A stretch of DNA of 64,000 bases from NCBI RefSeq assembly GCF_934476685.1, contig NZ_CAKSNX010000001.1:372001-436000 (forward strand). Reading direction: 5' to 3'. Source of the DNA: an uncultured Ruminococcus sp. (lineage in GTDB: Bacteria; Bacillota; Clostridia; Oscillospirales; Ruminococcaceae). This document shows, piece by piece, positions 23,722-32,452 of the stretch (position 1 is its first letter; every line of letters starts with the position of its first letter). A program made the translations under genes and the position numbers. Under the pieces are notes generated by a model, which was given only the letters and a program-made list of their open reading frames with translations, did not search any database and was not told the origin of the DNA.

Positions 23722-26698
23722 TATAGATCAGAATGTTTTGGATATAAAGAATAAAGATAATAAAGTTAAAAAAGATAAGAGCAGCAAGCCTAACGTCTTT
23801 CAGCTGTGGTGGAAAGGCATAAGAACATTCTGCTGGGATAAAAGGCTGTATTTTGCAGTGTTTTTTATCCCTGTGGCAATAATGTTCGCATCGTATGCTT
23901 TCTTTAAGATCCACCCCATAGGCGACGGCTCGGTGCTTGTCCTTGACCTCAACGGTCAGTATGTTTACTACTATGAGCATTTCCGTGACGCATTCTGGGG
24001 AAAATCAAGCTGGATATACAGCTGGTCGAGAAACCTGAGCGGCGAGATGTTCGGTATATATGCATACTATCTGGCAAGTCCGTTTATGCTTATAATCGCC
24101 CTGCTGCCGAGAAGTATAATGCCGACTTCCATACTTATAATGCAGCTTGCAAAGATAGGAACTTCGGCGGTGACGTTCTGTTTCTTTTTGAAAAAGATAT
24201 CACCGAAAAAGACTAAGACGGTTTCACTTATCGTTTTCCCTGTAATGTATGCGCTGATGTCATATATGGTGGTACAGCTTATGGACCCTATGTGGCTTGA
24301 CGGGCTTATCTATCTTCCGCTCATATGCTGGGGAGTAAGACGGCTGGTCAATGAGGGGAAAATGCTGCCGTATATAATCCCACTGGCGCTGATGTTCATT
24401 GCCCACTTCTATATCGGCTATATGGTGGGAATATTCACGTTCTTCTATTTCTGCTACGTCTGCCTTACGGTGGAGGGCAGAAAGCTGCCGAAGAAATTTT
24501 TCGGACGCTGTGTTTCATTCGGCGTGGGAACTCTTGCGGCGCTTATGTGTGCGGCATTCGTGCTTATCCCTGTCTACAATTCCCTTAAACTGGGCAAATT
24601 CGAGTTCACAGAGCCGGATTTCTCACTGGCAACTCAGTTCGACTTCCTTACGTTCATAACAAAGCTTTTCCCTATGACATATGATACGGTCTACCCTGAG
24701 GGTATGCCGATGATATACTGCGGAGCGGCTGCGCTCATACTTGTGCCGCTGTTCTTTATGAACGATAAGATACCGATAAAGGAGAAAACGGGAAAAGGTC
24801 TGCTGGCAGTTCTGCTTGTGGTGCTTATGTATATAAAGCCTGCGGATATGGCTATGCATGGCTTCCAGGTGCCGAACTGGCTGCCGTTCAGATATTCGTT
24901 TATATTCTCTTTCATGCTCGTGGTAATGGCTTTCAGAGCCTTTGAGAACCTTGACGGCATAACCGCAAAGAATATCGGCGGAGTTTTCTTTGGACTTATG
25001 GTGTTCCTTTTCTGGTGCGAGAGGGAAAACTACGGTCACTTCCAGCTCTTTGAAACAAAGACCGCTGACGACGGCACCCTCTACAACGTTATTCAGGGCA
25101 TATGGGTTTCCATGATAGCGCTGAGCATATATTTCGCCCTGCTGTATCTTTGCAGGAAATATCCGAAGTCAAAGGCTGTGGCTTTTGCACTTGTTATCGC
25201 AGTAGGCGCAGAGCTTTTTGCAGATAATATCGACACTATCGACAAGATAGATTCTGACGTTGCTTACAGCAAATATACCTCCTACGAGCCGTATATGAGC
25301 CAGCTCAGAAACGCTGTGGATATGATAAAAAATTACGATGAAGAGCCTTTCTACCGTATGGAGGCGACCTTCCACAGAACAGTAAATGACGCTATGGGAA
25401 CAGGCTATAACAGCGTTTCACATTCAAGCTCGACAATGAATGCACCTGCGCTGAAAATGCTCCACCAGCTTGGCTACGCATACGGCGGACACTATACAAA
25501 ATATGACGGCACAACATTTATGACCGACGCTCTGTTCGACATAAAGTACCTTATGGACAAGACGGGCAACACTTCATACGTCGGCACAAGAGTGAAAGTT
25601 CCCGAAGAATACAAGCTGACGACAGAGTTTACTGACGGCGACGCAACGTTCAAGTTCTACAATAACCCCAATGCACTCGGAATGGGCGTGGTAAGTTCGG
25701 GGGATATCGAGGACGTTGAGCTTAACGATACCGACCCATTTGAAAATCAGAATGCAATATTCAACGCTCTGACAGGAAGTCAGAAAAAGTATTTCACAAG
25801 GCTTGACGTGGTCAACAGCGAAATGGAAAATATGCTGACCTCAACGCTTTCGGACGGCCATACAAGATATTACCCTGCGGACAGCACAGTTGCGGAGTGC
25901 CATATAGACTATGTGGTTAGAATGGATAAGGATTCATATTTGTATATGTATCTGCCGACAAAGTATGAGCGCAGCTGTAATGTGTGGATACAGAATGAGG
26001 ACGAATATGTTGACGGTGCAAACGAAATGACCTATGCAGGACAGTTCTTTGTGGGTGATAATTACTCTATCCTCAACCTCGGAAAATTCCTTGAGGGACA
26101 GGAGATAAGGGTAAGGATAACAGTCGCAAATGACGATAACGAGGCATTCTGGCAGGATCAGCTTTTCTACACCTTTGATTATGATGAGTTCTCTGCCGAC
26201 TGCGCAGAACTTCAGAAGAAGAGCCTTGACATCACAGAGTTTGAGGACACAAAGGTCTGCGGAACAGTAAATGCCGATAGTAACGGCGAGGTGCTTTTCA
26301 CCACCGTTCCTTATGAGGATGGCTGGACAATAACCGTAAACGGAAAGACAGTCAAGCCGGGCAAGTCGCTCAACAGCCTTATAACCATACCGCTTGAAAA
26401 GGGCGAAAACAAGATAGAAATGCACTTCTCACCGAACTACTGGAAGTTCTCACTTGTTATAACCGTGTTCGGACTGCTTGTGGTGGTCCTTATAGGCCTT
26501 TTTGAGTACAAGCGTGGCAAGTATATGAAAAAGCTTATTGCAAAGGTAGGCGGAAAAGGCGGCGAACATTCCGCTGAAAAGCCTGCTGAAAGCGTCACTG
26601 CGGAGAATACGGAGAAAAATGACGAAACCGAGGAGCTTTGCAGTCGGATAAAGGGGATAATAGCCGACGATACAGATATCGGCAAAAACCGACCCTGA
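23711..26698 (+). CDS. YfhO-family polytopic membrane glycosyltransferase (GT-C type)
   Basis: 995 residues. A basic N-terminus (1-45) precedes about 13 membrane helices (46-500), with LVLDLNGQYVYYYEHFRDAFW in the first outer loop, where GT-C enzymes carry their acidic catalytic residues. A large extracellular domain (about 510-905) follows, then one last helix (LVITVFGLLVVVLIGLF) and an acidic cytoplasmic tail. In Bacillus, YfhO works with CsbB to glycosylate lipoteichoic acid; the same pairing and overlap here suggests the same two-step logic, with the acceptor unknown. AAGGAG lies before the ATG. Confidence 0.88.
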   Translation: MENNIDQNVLDIKNKDNKVKKDKSSKPNVFQLWWKGIRTFCWDKRLYFAVFFIPVAIMFASYAFFKIHPIGDGSVLVLDLNGQYVYYYEHFRDAFWGKSSWIYSWSRNLSGEMFGIYAYYLASPFMLIIALLPRSIMPTSILIMQLAKIGTSAVTFCFFLKKISPKKTKTVSLIVFPVMYALMSYMVVQLMDPMWLDGLIYLPLICWGVRRLVNEGKMLPYIIPLALMFIAHFYIGYMVGIFTFFYFCYVCLTVEGRKLPKKFFGRCVSFGVGTLAALMCAAFVLIPVYNSLKLGKFEFTEPDFSLATQFDFLTFITKLFPMTYDTVYPEGMPMIYCGAAALILVPLFFMNDKIPIKEKTGKGLLAVLLVVLMYIKPADMAMHGFQVPNWLPFRYSFIFSFMLVVMAFRAFENLDGITAKNIGGVFFGLMVFLFWCERENYGHFQLFETKTADDGTLYNVIQGIWVSMIALSIYFALLYLCRKYPKSKAVAFALVIAVGAELFADNIDTIDKIDSDVAYSKYTSYEPYMSQLRNAVDMIKNYDEEPFYRMEATFHRTVNDAMGTGYNSVSHSSSTMNAPALKMLHQLGYAYGGHYTKYDGTTFMTDALFDIKYLMDKTGNTSYVGTRVKVPEEYKLTTEFTDGDATFKFYNNPNALGMGVVSSGDIEDVELNDTDPFENQNAIFNALTGSQKKYFTRLDVVNSEMENMLTSTLSDGHTRYYPADSTVAECHIDYVVRMDKDSYLYMYLPTKYERSCNVWIQNEDEYVDGANEMTYAGQFFVGDNYSILNLGKFLEGQEIRVRITVANDDNEAFWQDQLFYTFDYDEFSADCAELQKKSLDITEFEDTKVCGTVNADSNGEVLFTTVPYEDGWTITVNGKTVKPGKSLNSLITIPLEKGENKIEMHFSPNYWKFSLVITVFGLLVVVLIGLFEYKRGKYMKKLIAKVGGKGGEHSAEKPAESVTAENTEKNDETEELCSRIKGIIADDTDIGKNRP

Positions 26699-26744
26699 GC
26701 GGCATATATCTCCGTTGACATATAATTGAAAAAAGGTTATCATT

Positions 26745-26792
26745 AAAGAACCGAACGGCTCAGTCAAAAGCCGCTTGGTTCTTTATTTTTTA
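26745..26792 (+). terminator. Terminator after the yfhO-like gene
   Basis: AAAGAACCGAACGGCT and AGCCGCTTGGTTCTTT form a long stem (one mismatch), followed by ATTTTTTA. Confidence 0.85.
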
Positions 26793-26849
26793 CTATTTGT
26801 GTTGTCAAATCAAAAAATCAAAAGAAAAACAGAAAGGACGGACAAAACT

Positions 26850-27722
26850 ATGTCATCAGCGGAATTTTCGGAGAAAACAGTAAAAAAGACCTTGACCAAC
26901 AGCGGCGGAGGAGTGTGTATGCTTGCCTTTTTGGCTATGCTATTTTCTGTCTGCACAGCCTTGCTTGAGGTCATTGCGGTGCAGCTTTACAACAGGTTCT
27001 ATTCAAACAGGATAACCTTTATTTATGCAAACACACCTTATGAGTACATAAAGCTTTACGAAACAGGCATCATAATGTCCATGCTGTCTGTTGTAACGGC
27101 AGTGTGGGCGTTTTCGTCAGCGAAAAAGAAAAAGCTTGGCAGAGAATTTTCTGCCGTGAATATGCTTTTGCCGCCTGCGATATGCATAATGCCTGCGGTA
27201 AAAGTTTTCAGCCTTGTGACAGGGAAAGCTTTTTCAGACGCATTTTCTTTCGGCTCTGACGGTGATAAATTCAGAATAGCGGTAAAACTTCTTTGCAGCG
27301 CACTTCCTGTTTTAGCGGGAATAATGCTCTTTGCGGCAGGCTTTGCTGTGCTTGGAAAACTGTCCGCCGAAAGCTTTTCTGTTGAGATATCTTCCGCAGG
27401 GGAGAAAAAGGTCAGAGAAAGCGACTTTTTCCCGAAAGCAAGCCCTGCCTCAGCAAACCTAGTTTCAGCAGATATATCTTCACAGACAGAACCGAAAATC
27501 AAGGCGGATAATCAACAGTCAGTGCCTTCGCCTGTTGAAAAATCAGCCGCCCCAGAGAAGTCGAGCAGTTCCGCTGTCATTCCCGATACGAACAGCAGTG
27601 ATCTGAGCTTTTCCCCTGCCGCAGAGGTGATCACCGAACAAAATGAAGTCAAGGAAAACTCAGCAAATATCGAAAATACACCCGACAATAAAACTGAGAA
27701 TACAGAAGAAAAAATTATATAA
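26850..27722 (+). CDS. Membrane protein with disordered acidic C-terminal tail
   Basis: 290 residues from ATG 26850 (AAAGGACG upstream; the longer frame from 26775 starts inside the preceding terminator). Four hydrophobic segments: MLAFLAMLFSVCTALLEVIAV, GIIMSMLSVVTAVWAF, MLLPPAICIMPAVKVFSLV and LLCSALPVLAGIMLFAAGFAVL. The last 110 residues or so are Ser/Pro/Glu-rich with no fold visible. Family not recognised. It is a single gene between two terminators and converges on the sigF operon. Confidence 0.65.
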   Translation: MSSAEFSEKTVKKTLTNSGGGVCMLAFLAMLFSVCTALLEVIAVQLYNRFYSNRITFIYANTPYEYIKLYETGIIMSMLSVVTAVWAFSSAKKKKLGREFSAVNMLLPPAICIMPAVKVFSLVTGKAFSDAFSFGSDGDKFRIAVKLLCSALPVLAGIMLFAAGFAVLGKLSAESFSVEISSAGEKKVRESDFFPKASPASANLVSADISSQTEPKIKADNQQSVPSPVEKSAAPEKSSSSAVIPDTNSSDLSFSPAAEVITEQNEVKENSANIENTPDNKTENTEEKII

Positions 27723-27784
27723 CTGAGGAGAAGTCAGCGGACTGTATGCGATATTAAACCTATATGAACATACCACCCACATGA

Positions 27785-27823
27785 AAAACGGACGGCATTA
27801 AAAATAAAATGCACGTCCGTTTT
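27785..27823. terminator. Bidirectional terminator between the membrane-protein gene and sigF
   Basis: AAAACGGACG and CGTCCGTTTT form a 10-bp stem serving the two converging transcripts. Confidence 0.85.
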
Positions 27824-27826
27824 GAT

Positions 27827-28498
27827 TTATCCGCTTAAAAAATCTTTCATAAGCGCAAGTATCTTTTTCTCCCTGCGTGATACCTGCACCTGCGTCATAT
27901 CCAACAGGGCGGCGGTCTGAGTCTGTGTTTTCTCCTGAAAATACCGCAGGAAAATAAGCTGCCTGTCCTTTGCGTCAAGTATCTCCAAAGCCTGCGCAAG
28001 TGAAAGCCTGTCGGTTATCTCCTCATCGGGAGCGTCCACAGGGAGGTCTATCTGTCCGCCGCCGTCCTCATCGCTGCTGTCCGTAAGGCTCATAGGCGGC
28101 ATCGCAACGTTCAGCGCCTCAACAACGTCCTCCTCGCTTTCTCCCGATATCTCGCAAAGTTCGGATAAAGCAGGCTCTCGTCCGTTATCGGCAGTGAACT
28201 TCTCCCTTATGCGTGTTATTTTCAGCGAAAGTTCCTTTGTCCCTCTCGATACCTTTACAGTTCCCCCGTCACGGAAAAGCCGTTTTATCTCTCCCAGTAT
28301 AACAGGCACGGCATAGGTGGAAAACTTCACTCCACGGCTTGTGTCAAAGGCTTTTGCTGCCTTGATAAGACCGATGCAGCCTGCGCCGTAAAGATCGTCA
28401 TATTCTATCCCCCTGCCCCTGAAACGGTTGGCGCAGAGATGTACAAGACCGAGATTATCCTCCGCCAGCGGGAGATCCTCATGTCCCACCGCACTCAT
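27827..28498 (-). CDS. sigF: Forespore sigma factor SigF
   Basis: First forespore-specific sigma factor. 223 residues with all regions: region 2 (about 8-80) with LVHLCANRFRGRGIEYDDLYGAGCIGLIKAAKAFD and FSTYAVPVILGEIKRLFRD, region 3 (about 85-150) and region 4 (about 165-220) with the TQTQTAALLDMTQVQVSRREKKIL helix-turn-helix. It follows spoIIAB with a 4-bp overlap. The adjacent anti-sigma factor SpoIIAB and antagonist SpoIIAA give the classical spoIIA order, which secures SigF rather than SigG. Confidence 0.96.
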   Translation of the reverse strand: MSAVGHEDLPLAEDNLGLVHLCANRFRGRGIEYDDLYGAGCIGLIKAAKAFDTSRGVKFSTYAVPVILGEIKRLFRDGGTVKVSRGTKELSLKITRIREKFTADNGREPALSELCEISGESEEDVVEALNVAMPPMSLTDSSDEDGGGQIDLPVDAPDEEITDRLSLAQALEILDAKDRQLIFLRYFQEKTQTQTAALLDMTQVQVSRREKKILALMKDFLSG

Positions 28499-28950
28499 AG
28501 CAGCTGCTTTCTTGATCTGACTCTGCGTTCAAGTATGACCGTAGTGCCTTTGTCCTTCTGACTTCTGACCTTGACGTTCTCCATAAAAGACTCCATAATG
28601 GAAAAGCCAAGTCCCGCACGATCGTCCTCTGGTGCGGTGGTGAAGAGGGGTTCTCTTGCTTTCTCTATGTTTTCTATGCCGCAGCCTTTGTCCTGTATCT
28701 TTATGGATATGTAACCGCCCTCGAATATCTTCACCTGCAAAAGCACATTGCCTATCCGCCCACGATAGCCGTGGACGATAGCGTTTGTCACTCCCTCCGA
28801 AACGGCTGTCTTTATGTCCGAAAGCTCGTCCACACATGGGTCAAGCTGGGATAGAAAGCCGCTTACGGCTATTCTTGCAAAGCGTTCGTTCTCCGAAAGG
28901 CTGGGGAAAGTCAGCTTCATTTCATTTATCAGCTGCTTTGACCGTTTCAT
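28495..28950 (-). CDS. spoIIAB: Anti-sigma F factor and serine kinase SpoIIAB
   Basis: Holds SigF inactive and phosphorylates SpoIIAA. A 151-residue GHKL ATPase with N-box EGVTNAIVHGY (about 52-62), G1 box DKGCGI (about 87-92) and G2 box RAGLGFSIMESF (about 111-122). GGGGG upstream and normal family length from residue 1 support ATG 28950, giving a 29-bp overlap with spoIIAA; an internal ATG at 28920 has no ribosome site. Confidence 0.96.
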   Translation of the reverse strand: MKRSKQLINEMKLTFPSLSENERFARIAVSGFLSQLDPCVDELSDIKTAVSEGVTNAIVHGYRGRIGNVLLQVKIFEGGYISIKIQDKGCGIENIEKAREPLFTTAPEDDRAGLGFSIMESFMENVKVRSQKDKGTTVILERRVRSRKQLL

Positions 28951-29329
28951 CGGCTTTTTCCCCCTCTCCTGCGTATTCGCTGAATGTGCTGCCGAAATCC
29001 TTTGGCAGCACGCTTTTAAGGCTGTCCGATATCCTTGCGAGCCTGTCTATGCCTGCAAGGCGAATGACCTTTTTGATGTATGACGGCGGCGAGGCAACGA
29101 TAACATCTCCGCCAATATCCTGCATAAGCTTGTATCTGCCCATGATAAGACCGATGCCGGAGCTGTCCATAAATGTCACTCCCGAAAAATCTATAACGAG
29201 CCGTGACGGCCGCTTTGCCGTAAGCTCCCTGTCTATCTCGCTGCGCAGAAATTTAGCGGAATGGTGATCGAGGTCGCCTTTTATCTGCGCAAGAGTGCAG
29301 CCTCTGTCCGTTTTTAAAACAATGCCCAT
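28922..29329 (-). CDS. spoIIAA: Anti-anti-sigma factor SpoIIAA
   Basis: STAS-domain protein that frees SigF by binding SpoIIAB when unphosphorylated. About 135 residues. The phosphorylated serine sits in VTFMDSSGIGLIMGRY, the exact family pattern. The C-terminal 25 residues form an acidic/Lys-rich extension (EGEKADETVKAADK) beyond the usual end of about 117 residues. AAAGGA is best spaced for ATG 29329; ATGs at 29347 and 29338 are alternatives. Confidence 0.95.
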   Translation of the reverse strand: MGIVLKTDRGCTLAQIKGDLDHHSAKFLRSEIDRELTAKRPSRLVIDFSGVTFMDSSGIGLIMGRYKLMQDIGGDVIVASPPSYIKKVIRLAGIDRLARISDSLKSVLPKDFGSTFSEYAGEGEKADETVKAADK

Positions 29330-29400
29330 TTTTTTCATTCCTTTCATTTTTTATATTTATAATACCATGCACCATAAGCGCAAAAGGTCGAAAAAATGTG

Positions 29401-29437
29401 CGAAAAAATAAGGCGGCAGAAATTTTCCTGCCGCCTT
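29401..29437 (-). terminator. Terminator of the phage-type lysis cassette
   Basis: AAGGCGGCAG and CTGCCGCCTT form a 10-bp stem; on the minus strand ATTTTTTC follows. It separates the GH25 gene from spoIIAA, so the two are distinct transcripts. Confidence 0.88.
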
Positions 29438-29476
29438 GACTGCGATAATTATTCTATTATTCTATTATTCTATACA

Positions 29477-30352
29477 CTATACAGCTGATATGCTTTCTCT
29501 CAGCTTTTTGATAAAGTTTGCGCCTGCCGTTCCGTTCTGTGGACAGTTCCATTTACCCAGCAGTTCGTTGACAGCCTTCTGCGTTCCTGCACCGAAAACA
29601 CCGTTGTTGTCTACCGTCTGAGTGATCATCTTTCTGTCCTTTGCCAGTATGAGCAGCTGCTTTAACGCAAGAACTCCGTCTGAGCTGTCGCCCTTTTTAA
29701 AGCCGTCCGAGTCAAGAACTTTCTTCGGCTTTCCGTAGCCGTTCAATCCTTTTTCTTTCATTATGGCAGGGTAGTCCTTGTAAGCATGATCGAGGTCAGT
29801 CCTGCCGTTTATGCCCTTTACAGAACCTGAATCCGAATACTGCCACATTCCGTAAGGAGATGTGTAGTCGGGTTTGGCTGAACCGAAATTCGCCGCCCAT
29901 ACGTCATATTTTGTCCTGCACTGTAAAGGGACTTTTCTCTTCAGAAAATCTGTATAGCTGTAAAGGCAGGCATAATAGCCTTTGCTTTCGAGATAGGAGC
30001 AGAATTTGTTTATTATCCTGCCCACCTCTGCGTTTGACAGCTTGAGCTGAGAGCTGTCCTCAATGTCAAGGCAGAGGGGATATTCAAAGCTTTTCCCTTT
30101 AACAGCCTCAAGAAAGCATTTTGCCTCTTGCAAAGCGTCGCTTTCGTCCGCCGCATAGCTGTACCAGTATGCCCCAACATCAAGTCCTGCCGCCTTTGCG
30201 TTTTTGTAATTTCGCTCAAAATAAGGATCTTTCTGACTGATAAATTTTCCGTAGCCTGCGCTTATGATAACAAACTTGTATCCGTCAGCTTTTACACTGG
30301 AAAAATCTATCACACCCTGCCAGCGTGAAACGTCTATTCCTTTAACTATCAT
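29477..30352 (-). CDS. GH25 muramidase (phage-type endolysin) with C-terminal peptidoglycan-binding domain
   Basis: Cleaves the MurNAc-GlcNAc bond of peptidoglycan. 291 residues: the GH25 TIM barrel (1-205) begins with GIDVSRWQGVIDF (first catalytic-site Asp) and has CLDIEDSS with the catalytic Asp/Glu pair near residue 97; YGMWQYSDSG and DLDHAY close the barrel. A peptidoglycan-binding 1-like helical domain follows (about 215-285, DGVLALKQLLIL ... GAGTQKAVNELLGKWN). GGGGAGG sets the start at ATG 30352. There is no signal peptide, as expected for an endolysin used with a holin. It overlaps the holin-like gene by 11 bp. Confidence 0.93.
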   Translation of the reverse strand: MIVKGIDVSRWQGVIDFSSVKADGYKFVIISAGYGKFISQKDPYFERNYKNAKAAGLDVGAYWYSYAADESDALQEAKCFLEAVKGKSFEYPLCLDIEDSSQLKLSNAEVGRIINKFCSYLESKGYYACLYSYTDFLKRKVPLQCRTKYDVWAANFGSAKPDYTSPYGMWQYSDSGSVKGINGRTDLDHAYKDYPAIMKEKGLNGYGKPKKVLDSDGFKKGDSSDGVLALKQLLILAKDRKMITQTVDNNGVFGAGTQKAVNELLGKWNCPQNGTAGANFIKKLRESISAV

Positions 30353-30587
30353 TAAATTCCTCCCCTTTATCGTTCTTTTTATTCTTTTGTCTGTTTTCTC
30401 CATTGCTGTCTGTGCTGTCCTTTTTGCCTGCCTGCGTTCCGAAATAAAAGCTTATCACTACGGTGAATATGGTGATAAACTGCTCCGATGTTACTCTTCC
30501 TGCGGCAGTCATTATGCTGAAAACGACCGTCAGAAGTATAGTCACAATGGATTTCACGTCAATAAGCTTAGCAAATTTTGCTTTCAT
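30342..30587 (-). CDS. Holin-like small membrane protein
   Basis: 81 residues: a short amphipathic start (MKAKFAKLIDVKS), two hydrophobic segments (IVTILLTVVFSIMTAAG and FITIFTVVISFYFGTQAG) and a highly charged hydrophilic tail (KKDSTDSNGENRQKNKKNDKGEE). This is the pattern of small class II holins that let an endolysin reach the wall. The ribosome site is weak. It lies directly before and overlaps the GH25 endolysin gene. Confidence 0.8.
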   Translation of the reverse strand: MKAKFAKLIDVKSIVTILLTVVFSIMTAAGRVTSEQFITIFTVVISFYFGTQAGKKDSTDSNGENRQKNKKNDKGEEFNDS

Positions 30588-30643
30588 CTTTGTGATGTTC
30601 TTTCTTTTGGTTTTATTTGTCTTATTTTTCTTGTTTGTCTTGT

Positions 30644-30856
30644 TTATTCCGTTCGTGGGTATTCAAGAGCGGAGAGCCTATGCTCCGCTGATTTCATTTT
30701 ATTCTCCATGACTGCCATTCGTTCAACAACGCTGTTGTGCTTTTCAACTTTCTTTTCAAGCTGTTCTATCCTGTATGACATAAGCTTTATGCCCGAAAAA
30801 GTACCGAAAAAAGTTCCTGCCAGAGATAGAACAGCCACAATGATCTCACTTTCCAT
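30644..30856 (-). CDS. XhlA-like phage protein (single TM plus coiled coil)
   Basis: 70 residues: TM segment (IIVAVLSLAGTFFGTFSGI) and a coiled coil (YRIEQLEKKVEKHNSVVERMAVMENKM). This matches the small phage proteins found next to holins and endolysins in Firmicute prophages and related to XhlA. It lies between the holin-like and tail-fibre-like genes. Confidence 0.78.
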   Translation of the reverse strand: MESEIIVAVLSLAGTFFGTFSGIKLMSYRIEQLEKKVEKHNSVVERMAVMENKMKSAEHRLSALEYPRTE

Positions 30857-30859
30857 AGC

Positions 30860-31519
30860 TTAATCCCTCAGTGCAACTCTTCCGCTGTAAAAATACGATT
30901 CATCGTTGTAAGTAAACCTGCACTCTGTAGTATAATACTGTGACTGCGGAGCAAAAAAGCAGTCGGGCAGATACTCTTCCACACCATAGCAAACCAGCGG
31001 ACAAAGCACTGTCAGCGGAGCTTTTTTCGCCGTATACAAATTAAGTGTGTCGCTCTCTGCACTGTTTTCGCTGATTATGCAAGCCTGCTGCTGAGTGGAA
31101 ACACTTCCTGGCTGCAGCACTCCGTACATCACGATTCCGAGCGCACCTGTGTTCGTTTTTGTTACAAATGCTCCGCACTCGCCCGACTGATTGTTTGTGC
31201 TGCTTGTTGCTACCGCAATTCCAATGCCCTTTGAAGTCGCAACAAGCTTTTTTATCTGCACACCTGCTGTCGGCGCACTGCCTGTTGTACGTTCTACTGT
31301 AAGTCCAGTTTTGCAGTAAAAAGCTATTTTTATCGCTGAACTTGCCGCAACAGTTTTTGTTATGGTCATCACAACTCTGCCGCCGTTTTTAAGGCTTATA
31401 ACGCCCTCTTCTTCGGTTATTTCCTCAAAGAAATCCGCCGCATTTTCGGTGAACCAGTCCTTTACAACTGACATATCTCCGCCCTGTTCGGGTGTGAATG
31501 TTGTTATTTTTATTGCCAT
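30860..31519 (-). CDS. Phage structural protein, probably tail fibre or baseplate-associated
   Basis: 219 residues, no signal peptide or membrane segment. An N-terminal helix-poor start (MAIKITTFTPEQGG) precedes a beta-rich body with many Thr/Val/Ala/Gly (KNGGRVVMTITKTVAASS, VQIKKLVATSKGIGIAVATS). Composition and the position between a baseplate-like gene and the lysis genes suggest a tail fibre or receptor-type protein. I do not recognise the exact family. GGAAGGGG precedes the ATG, and it ends three bases before the XhlA-like gene. Confidence 0.6.
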   Translation of the reverse strand: MAIKITTFTPEQGGDMSVVKDWFTENAADFFEEITEEEGVISLKNGGRVVMTITKTVAASSAIKIAFYCKTGLTVERTTGSAPTAGVQIKKLVATSKGIGIAVATSSTNNQSGECGAFVTKTNTGALGIVMYGVLQPGSVSTQQQACIISENSAESDTLNLYTAKKAPLTVLCPLVCYGVEEYLPDCFFAPQSQYYTTECRFTYNDESYFYSGRVALRD

Positions 31520-31585
31520 AATTAAAGTTTCCCCTTCCTTTTTTCTGTTTGTTTTTTCGTTTTGTTGTTTTGCTTTTTTATCTTT

Positions 31586-32092
31586 TTAATCTGTAATAAA
31601 TCCACCGTCTGTTTTTTCTGCCTTGCCTGTAATGGCGAAAAGCCTTTTTATCTGTGTCTGTGAAACTGACGGCTCTGATGAAAGTTTTTTGAACTGAGTG
31701 AGCAGCTTTTCCAGCATATCCTTTGAGCTTTCATATGTGGGTATAGCCTTTTTATCCCCGTCCAGCTGATCGCCTATGCGCAGGCTGAAAATATCCGATT
31801 CAAAGACAAGCGAGGCTTCATTATCTGCCGCTTCATGCTGGCAAAAGGCATAAAACTGCGCCTTGACGCAACCTTTTTCCCTCAGCAGAGAGCCGTCCAC
31901 AGAAATTTCGCCGTCCTTTATCTCGACTTCGTATATAGTGCTGTCGCTGTACATAATTTTAAGAATGTAAACTGCGTTCTCAAAATGCGGGTGTATCACT
32001 CTCAGCTTTCTGAGCTTATGTTCGCCCATATGACCGAGAAGATCGCCCTCAGGCATTGACACTCCGTAATCCTTTCCGATGATTATTGTCAT
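31586..32092 (-). CDS. Phage baseplate upper-protein-like protein
   Basis: 168 residues from ATG 32092 (AAAGGAG upstream; the frame runs to 32260, but that codon is inside the -35 box). It opens with MTIIIGKDYGVSMPEGD, a beta-sandwich-like part with VHIPF-type strands (ENAVYILKIMYSDSTIYEVEIKDGEISVDGSLL), and FYAFCQHEAADNEASLVFESDIFSLRIGDQ, the general layout of the N-terminal BppU domain of siphophage baseplates. A helical C-terminus (SSKDMLEKLLTQFKKLSS) follows. First gene of the cassette. Confidence 0.6.
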   Translation of the reverse strand: MTIIIGKDYGVSMPEGDLLGHMGEHKLRKLRVIHPHFENAVYILKIMYSDSTIYEVEIKDGEISVDGSLLREKGCVKAQFYAFCQHEAADNEASLVFESDIFSLRIGDQLDGDKKAIPTYESSKDMLEKLLTQFKKLSSEPSVSQTQIKRLFAITGKAEKTDGGFITD

Positions 32093-32123
32093 ATTGTTTT
32101 TCATCTCCTTTGTTTTATATAGG

Positions 32124-32138
32124 TTTAGAAAATCTGAA
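32124..32138. promoter_or_regulatory. Candidate repressor operator 1
   Basis: TTTAGA-AAA-TCTGAA, an imperfect inverted repeat in the 5' leader of the phage cassette. The same site in the opposite orientation is at 32321-32335. Confidence 0.5.
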
Positions 32139-32231
32139 CTAGCAATGCAAAAAAATATACCCATAGGGGAAAGCCGTCTTGTAAAACGAGAGATACAGGC
32201 ATTATTTTCCGCATTGTTCAGGTTAAAATAT

Positions 32232-32260
32232 AGTATAGCACATATGTTCGATTTTGTCAA
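32232..32260 (-). promoter_or_regulatory. Promoter of the phage lysis/tail-fibre cassette
   Basis: On the minus strand TTGACA (32255-32260), 17-bp spacer, TATACT (32232-32237). Confidence 0.85.
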
Positions 32261-32320
32261 GGGGTAAAATTTAATTATAAAATAAAATTATAAAAAATGA
32301 TATGAAATATTTTGCACAGG

Positions 32321-32335
32321 TTCAGAAAATCTAAA
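32321..32335. promoter_or_regulatory. Candidate repressor operator 2
   Basis: TTCAGA-AAA-TCTAAA, the reverse complement of operator 1, ending 7 bp before the repressor gene's -35 box. Confidence 0.5.
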
Positions 32336-32342
32336 AATATAC

Positions 32343-32370
32343 TTGACAGCTGTAAAAGATGTGTTATAAT
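32343..32370 (+). promoter_or_regulatory. Promoter of the phage-type repressor gene
   Basis: TTGACA (32343-32348), 16-bp spacer, TATAAT (32365-32370), divergent from the cassette promoter 83 bp away. Confidence 0.85.
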
Positions 32371-32452
32371 ATTCATATAGATGATAATATTTTTAAGCTT
32401 TCAGGCTTTTATTTTTTTACTTTTATTACTTTTTGCTAAGGAGGTCATCGGG

